A stretch of 64,000 bases of DNA from Lachnospiraceae bacterium (GTDB taxonomy: Bacteria > Bacillota > Clostridia > Lachnospirales > Lachnospiraceae), in the NCBI GenBank assembly GCA_017503735.1, contig JAFVSN010000052.1, positions 62,001-126,000 of the forward strand, given 5' to 3'. Under the pieces are notes generated by a model that searched no databases, was not told the origin of the DNA, and saw only the letters and a program-made list of their open reading frames with translations. Each line of letters begins with the position of its first letter. The first letter of the stretch is position 1. Shown here piece after piece: positions 59,955 to 64,000 of the stretch. The position numbers and the translations under genes were made by a program.

Positions 59955-60776
59955 ATGAAGAAAATTTTATGTTCCACGGGAGCACTTATCGGGATACCGA
60001 ACGGAAGGGATTACAAATTATTAGAGTTTTTATCAAAGCAACTGACCTGTGACGGGTTTGAGTTTATGATGTATTCGAGTTGGTATGAGCAGATAGAAGA
60101 GATAAAGGTGTTTTTACAAAGACTGAAGCTGTATATTCCGGTATTTCACTGTGAAAAGAGTATCGGAGAGTACCTGAGTAAGGGAAACGAAGAGGAGCTT
60201 TCCGAGGCATTCCGTCGTTTTGAGATGAACTGTGATTTAGCGAAGAGTATAGGAGCCGAAAAGTTGGTACTACATTTGTGGAGCGGACGCATCTCGGATT
60301 CTAATTTTCAGAGTAATCTCGCGGCATATCCGCGTCTTCGTGAGATTGCGGATTCCTATGGCCTTGTACTTGGTATTGAAAATGTGGTATGTAATGTGGA
60401 GAATCCGATGAAGCATTTATGCGAGCTTCGGGAGACGTATCCGGATATTCGCTTTGTATTTGATACGAAAATGGCGGCGTTCCACGAACAGCTTGATTTG
60501 TTGTATGAGAAGGAGTATGAGTGGCTTTGGAAGGAAGGTCATATCTGCCATTACCATGTGAACGATTATAACGGCGGATATATGGACTGGGGAAATTTAA
60601 GAACCCTGCCAATCGGAGCAGGTAAGTTGGATTTTGAACGCTTCTTTGCTTTTATCCGGGAAATCGGTTATGAAGGGAATTATACTCTGGAAGCAACGGC
60701 TTTTAACAGCGAAGGTATTGTGGATGTGGAGATGGTGAACCGGCAGGTTACATATGTCAGAGAGAAGATAGGTTAA
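59955..60776 (+). CDS. Xylose-isomerase-like TIM-barrel protein (sugar phosphate isomerase/epimerase family)
   Basis: A 273 aa TIM barrel of the AP-endonuclease-2/sugar-epimerase family. Potential metal ligands fall at the usual strand ends: Glu in GIENVVCN, Asp in FVFDTKMA, His in HYHVNDYN and Glu in YTLEATAF. The C-terminus (EGIVDVEMVNRQVTYVREKI) recurs as a degraded copy 650 bases downstream. GGAGAAACC precedes the ATG. The reaction is unknown. Confidence 0.87.
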   Translation: MKKILCSTGALIGIPNGRDYKLLEFLSKQLTCDGFEFMMYSSWYEQIEEIKVFLQRLKLYIPVFHCEKSIGEYLSKGNEEELSEAFRRFEMNCDLAKSIGAEKLVLHLWSGRISDSNFQSNLAAYPRLREIADSYGLVLGIENVVCNVENPMKHLCELRETYPDIRFVFDTKMAAFHEQLDLLYEKEYEWLWKEGHICHYHVNDYNGGYMDWGNLRTLPIGAGKLDFERFFAFIREIGYEGNYTLEATAFNSEGIVDVEMVNRQVTYVREKIG

Positions 60777-60786
60777 GGCGGTAAAT

Positions 60787-61407
60787 ATGAAAAATCCTTG
60801 GGAGAATATTAATCTTAACGATTACGAAAACCACATGAGTCTGGACAGTGTGTATCAGCTCCAGGTATTGAATGAAATGATGCGGGAGCAGTTTGCAACC
60901 TACGATATGGAGAGCATTATGCTTCTCGGTGTTGCAGGTGGAAACGGACTGGAACACATTGATACAAACAGGATTAAAAAGGTATACGGAGTAGATGTAA
61001 ATCAAAACTTTCTTGCAGAATGTGTTAATCGATACAGTAGTTTAGGCGAAGTGTTTGAACCTATTTGCGTAGATTTGTTGACGGATGATTTGCGATTGCC
61101 ACAGTCGGATTTGCTTGTGGCAAATTTATTGGTGGAATACATTGGTTATGACTGTTTTCAAAAGGTGGTAAAACTTGTTGCACCGGAGTATGTTTCCTGT
61201 ATCATTCAAATCAACACCGGTAGTTCTTTTGTGTCGGATTCTCCGTATTTGCATGCTTTTGATTGCTTGGAAACGGTACATCATCAGATGGAAGAGGATG
61301 CATTGGTAAATGGTATGACTGAGATTGGGTATCGAAAGGTAGAAAGACTGGAACAAGAATTACCGAACGGAAAGAAGTTTGAGAGGCTTGATTTTCGGAG
61401 AATGTAA
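60787..61407 (+). CDS. SAM-dependent methyltransferase-like protein
   Basis: A 206 aa class I methyltransferase fold. Motif I is IMLLGVAGGNGLEHID with the acidic end of strand 2 in YGVDVNQNFLAECVNRY, and the LLVANLLVEYIGYDCFQKV segment is motif IV-like. It is inserted between the intact TIM-barrel gene and the remnant of its paralogue. The substrate is unknown. Confidence 0.83.
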   Translation: MKNPWENINLNDYENHMSLDSVYQLQVLNEMMREQFATYDMESIMLLGVAGGNGLEHIDTNRIKKVYGVDVNQNFLAECVNRYSSLGEVFEPICVDLLTDDLRLPQSDLLVANLLVEYIGYDCFQKVVKLVAPEYVSCIIQINTGSSFVSDSPYLHAFDCLETVHHQMEEDALVNGMTEIGYRKVERLEQELPNGKKFERLDFRRM

Positions 61408-61420
61408 AGACAAAAGAAGT

Positions 61421-61540
61421 ACCGGATATGACGGAGACGTTACGACAGAGGGTGTGGCCTTTGATGATGAGGAAAATGTAGATGTGGAACTGCTGAACCG
61501 ACAGTTCACGTATATCAGGGAAAGGATGAACGTAGAATGA
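61421..61540 (+). pseudogene. C-terminal remnant of a second TIM-barrel paralogue
   Basis: Forty codons in one frame ending at TGA (61538-61540) read GYDGDVTTEGVAF, then DVELLNRQFTYIRERM. They align with the end of the intact TIM barrel (GNYTLEATAF and DVEMVNRQVTYVREKI) without gaps apart from a small insert. No start codon or upstream part survives. The stop overlaps the next ATG (ATGA), so the lost gene was translationally coupled to the following phosphatase. The sequences differ widely at the DNA level, so it was an old paralogue. Confidence 0.78.
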
Positions 61541-62106
61541 CAAACGTTTACTTTATTCGTCACGCAGAACCGAACTATGACAATCATGATGATATGACCA
61601 GAGAACTTTCGGAAAAGGGTCTGAAGGACAGGTCTTTGGTGACGGCATTTTTACAGGACAAACAGATTGATGCGGTTTTGTCCAGTCCGTTTAAGCGGGC
61701 GGTGGATACGGTACGTGAGTTTGCGAAACGGAAGGGGTTGGAGATTGAAATTGTAGAGGATTTCAAGGAACGCCGGATTGACAATTGTTGGATTGAGGAT
61801 TTTAAAGGATTTTGCAAAAAACAGTGGGAGGATTTTTCCTTTAAGCTTTCGGACGGAGAGTGTTTACTGGAAGTTCAGGAAAGAAACATCAGAGCATTGA
61901 AGGATGTATTCAAAAAATATGCCGGAAAGAATGTTGTTGTGGGGAGCCATGGAACGGCATTAAGCACGATGATAAATTATTATGATAAAACTTTCGGACA
62001 TGCGCAGTTTGAGGAAATCAGAGGATTGATGCCTTGGGTGGTGCAGTTTTGTTTTGATGGTGAAGACTGTGTAGAGATTCGGAAGTATAACTTGTTTGAA
62101 GATTAG
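61537..62106 (+). CDS. Histidine phosphatase family protein (second of three)
   Basis: A 189 aa phosphatase with the RHG-type motif YFIRHAEPNYDN (RHA), SSPFKRAVDTVREFA, an acceptor-type FKERRIDNC, and VVGSHGTALSTMINYY holding the second catalytic His. It starts inside the remnant paralogue's stop codon. It differs from the other two histidine phosphatases in the cluster at the RHG motif and is not their close copy. Confidence 0.88.
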   Translation: MTNVYFIRHAEPNYDNHDDMTRELSEKGLKDRSLVTAFLQDKQIDAVLSSPFKRAVDTVREFAKRKGLEIEIVEDFKERRIDNCWIEDFKGFCKKQWEDFSFKLSDGECLLEVQERNIRALKDVFKKYAGKNVVVGSHGTALSTMINYYDKTFGHAQFEEIRGLMPWVVQFCFDGEDCVEIRKYNLFED

Positions 62107-62116
62107 GGGATAGATT

Positions 62117-62713
62117 ATGAAGATATTCTTTGTCAGACACGGGAAAGATGATGAAAATTATCGGGGCGGTTGGAGTAGCCTTGGATTGGTGTCGGAAGGT
62201 GTGGAAGAGGCAAAACAGCTTGGAATTTATTTAAAGGAAAAGAATGCGAAATTCGACATAAGAAAGATAGTATCCAGTGATTTACACCGTGCAAAAGAGA
62301 CTGCGGATATTCTTGCGAAAGAACTGAAACTGATGGTGACAACCGATGCAAGACTTCGGGAAGCGGATAACGGAGAACTGGCAGGAATGCGGAATGAGGA
62401 GGCACTTAAGAAATATCCGGGCTTGTTTTGGAGTACGCTTAAAGAGGACGAGTGCTATCCGAAAGGTGAAAGTCCCAATCAATTTTTTGTAAGGATAAAG
62501 ACGTGGTTTGAGACATTCTTAATCGAATGTAAAGACTCAGAGGAGAATGTGTTGGTGGTAACCCACGGAGGTGTTATCAACGTGGTGTATCACTTGGTAA
62601 AGAATATGGAGTGGAGTAATATGAAAAAGCCGGTTCCGGTGTCAAATTGCAGTGTGCATGTACTGGACACGGTGAGAATGGAGATTTATGAGGAAAAGGC
62701 AGAGCTTCAATAA
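62117..62713 (+). CDS. Histidine phosphatase family protein (third of three)
   Basis: A 198 aa phosphatase with a canonical FFVRHGKDDEN motif, SSDLHRAKETADILAKEL, LREADNGELAG and LVVTHGGVINVVYHL. It is 10 bases after the second histidine phosphatase, so the two are probably co-transcribed. It is more canonical than the other two. Substrate unknown. Confidence 0.88.
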   Translation: MKIFFVRHGKDDENYRGGWSSLGLVSEGVEEAKQLGIYLKEKNAKFDIRKIVSSDLHRAKETADILAKELKLMVTTDARLREADNGELAGMRNEEALKKYPGLFWSTLKEDECYPKGESPNQFFVRIKTWFETFLIECKDSEENVLVVTHGGVINVVYHLVKNMEWSNMKKPVPVSNCSVHVLDTVRMEIYEEKAELQ

Positions 62714-62739
62714 TAGCGTGAAAGGAAGTTTTGAGGGAC

Positions 62740-63207
62740 ATGGTAATTGATAAAGCATCTGAAAAAGAAATAAGTGGGTTAGTAGAACTTCGAATTGCCT
62801 ATTTGAAAGAGGATTTAGGGACAATATCGGAAGCTGATTTGCAGAGACTGAAAGAAGTTTTGCCACAGTATTTTAGAAAGCATCTGAATCGGGATTTATT
62901 TGTCTATGTCGCAAAAGAGGCGGAAGAGATTCTTGCATGTGCGTTTTTGCTGGTAGTCGAGAAGCCTATGAGTCCGGCATTTATGACAGGAAAAACCGGA
63001 ACGGTACTGAATGTTTATACGAAGCCGGAGTATAGGAAAAAAGGCTATGCAAAACAGTTGATGAATGTGTTATTGGAAGATGCAAAGAAAAATGAACTCA
63101 GTGTGGTGGAACTGAAAGCAACGGAGGACGGATATCATTTGTACAAAGCGGTAGGGTTTCAGGATGTTGTATCGAAGTATCATAATATGAGGGTTCTTTT
63201 GAAATAA
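62740..63207 (+). CDS. GNAT family N-acetyltransferase
   Basis: A 155 aa acetyltransferase with the acetyl-CoA motif A in VYTKPEYRKKGYAKQLMNVLL (R-K-K-G-Y-A), and a C-terminal YHLYKAVGFQDV. The ATG at 62740 was preferred over the TTG at 62731, which sits only 2-3 bases from AAAGGAAG. Substrate unknown. Confidence 0.87.
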   Translation: MVIDKASEKEISGLVELRIAYLKEDLGTISEADLQRLKEVLPQYFRKHLNRDLFVYVAKEAEEILACAFLLVVEKPMSPAFMTGKTGTVLNVYTKPEYRKKGYAKQLMNVLLEDAKKNELSVVELKATEDGYHLYKAVGFQDVVSKYHNMRVLLK

Positions 63208-63217
63208 GGAGGGTAAC

Positions 63218-64000
63218 ATGATAAGTCCATACACAAACAATATAGAGAAATACCTGGAATCAAGTGACATCCTTGACTATACCTCAAAAGAGATATCCAA
63301 TCTGGCAGAGGAGTTGTTTGCCGGGGCAAAGGATTCACTGGACTACATAAAGAATGCCTACGAGTATGTTCGAGATAAAATTTCGCATTCCGCAGATGCG
63401 GGTGAAGATGTGATTACTTGCAGTGCGTCGGAAGTATTGGCAGCGGGGCACGGGATTTGTTTTGCAAAGTCTCATCTTTTGGCGGCACTGCTTCGAAGGA
63501 AAGGGATTCCGTGTGGGTTCTGCTACCAAAAGCTGATTTTGGACGATGAAACGGCACCGGTTTTGATTTATCATGGCCTGAACGGTGTTTACCTTGCAGA
63601 ATACGATAAGTGGATTCGTTTGGATGCCAGAGGAAATAAAGAAGGAGTAAATGCGCAGTTTTCCATAGAAACGGAGCAACTTGCATTTCCGATACGTCCC
63701 GAGTGGGGAGAAGAGGATTCCTATGTGGTATATCCGGAGCCGGATGTAGAGATTTTAAGAACAATGCGAGAGAGCAAGACGAGAAGGGCGCTTTGGGAGA
63801 ATTTGCCGACAAAATTGGCGTATTGTGTGTCTGTGGAGTTGCATTACGAAGAAATGACAGAAACTCATTTGGATGAGCTGGCGCAGCTCTATGTGGAAAC
63901 CTTCAATGCAGATCCGTGGAATGATGAATGGACCTTTGAAACGGCACGAAAAAGATTATATATGATGCTTCACACCGATATTTCTTTTGGATTATGCGTA
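63218..64000 (+). CDS. Transglutaminase-like domain fused to a GNAT domain (3' end beyond window)
   Basis: The open frame runs from the ATG at 63218 (behind AAGGAGGG) through the last base, at least 261 residues. Residues ~40-150 form a transglutaminase-like fold: Cys in GHGICFAKSHLLAALLR, His in LIYHGLNGVYL and Asp in WIRLDARGN make a complete triad. After a linker, residues ~218-261 start a second domain (EEMTETHLDELAQLYVETFN) of the kind that opens GNAT acetyltransferases. The fusion and its full length cannot be checked because it runs off the window. Confidence 0.8.
   Translation, partial: MISPYTNNIEKYLESSDILDYTSKEISNLAEELFAGAKDSLDYIKNAYEYVRDKISHSADAGEDVITCSASEVLAAGHGICFAKSHLLAALLRRKGIPCGFCYQKLILDDETAPVLIYHGLNGVYLAEYDKWIRLDARGNKEGVNAQFSIETEQLAFPIRPEWGEEDSYVVYPEPDVEILRTMRESKTRRALWENLPTKLAYCVSVELHYEEMTETHLDELAQLYVETFNADPWNDEWTFETARKRLYMMLHTDISFGLCV

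Noticed and set aside
1-64000. tRNA, rRNA, CRISPR arrays, insertion sequences and prophage genes
   Set aside because: No cloverleaf-like intergenic sequence, spaced direct-repeat array, transposase motif or phage gene was seen; intergenic spaces are too short for most of these.

Overview
The window reads as chromosomal DNA of a Gram-positive, spore-forming Clostridia member, most likely a Lachnospiraceae. The reasons are an intact spoIIIAA-AH sporulation operon, the nusB-xseA-xseB-ispA-dxs-tlyA-nadK-argR cluster, two LCP cell-wall ligases, RecU, a RelQ-type alarmone synthetase, consensus sigma-A promoters and AGGAGG ribosome binding sites. Genus and species cannot be fixed from the sequence alone. 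No rRNA, tRNA, CRISPR array, insertion sequence or prophage was seen.

Layout. 1-17.9 kb: mostly housekeeping genes on the + strand, tightly packed: polA, coaE, an extended FtsA-like ATPase, a WalJ-like hydrolase, the ACT/UPF0210 pair, pepD, two tandem LCP proteins, relQ, several rRNA-modification enzymes and recU. 18-20 kb: a single-gene unit with its own promoter and terminator, encoding a zinc-ribbon, single-TM, probable beta-propeller protein. 20-26.3 kb: a histidine operon (hisZ-G-D-small membrane protein-B-A-IE) that lacks hisH, hisF and hisC; its HisIE carries an extra N-terminal barrel-like domain. 26.3-32.7 kb: a tiny membrane protein, a MATE exporter, a LolD/FtsX-type ABC exporter, an AlkD-like protein, a LURP-one protein and a minus-strand orphan ORF. 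32.8-36.6 kb: a DUF1294 protein and an AraC regulator divergent from a cellobiose phosphorylase. 36.65-40.8 kb: a GntR(YtrA-like)-regulated ABC operon whose promoter carries two identical palindromic operators, closed by a bidirectional terminator shared with aroE.

41.6-46.7 kb: aroE diverges from the spoIIIA operon across a compact region holding a sigma-A promoter (aroE), a good sigma-E-type promoter (spoIIIA) and two palindromes. 46.8-56.6 kb: Asp23, nusB, exonuclease VII, isoprenoid genes (ispA, dxs), tlyA, nadK, argR, yebC and gltX, ending in a strong terminator. 56.6-64 kb: an accessory stretch with one recognisable upstream promoter and short gene spacing. It holds three histidine phosphatases, an HD hydrolase, a PAF-acetylhydrolase-like esterase, a P-loop kinase, a xylose-isomerase-like TIM barrel, a methyltransferase, GNATs and a transglutaminase-GNAT fusion that runs off the window. 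This stretch also holds two gene ruins: a GNAT with an internal deletion and the C-terminal stub of a second TIM-barrel paralogue.

Nothing here is a clear-cut new defence or mobile system. The most distinctive signals are the twin GntR operators with their unusual ABC operon, the paired palindromes between aroE and spoIIIA, the HisIE fusion in a his operon without hisF/hisH, the beta-grasp-like tail on the FtsA-like ATPase, and the eroding 57-64 kb gene collection.
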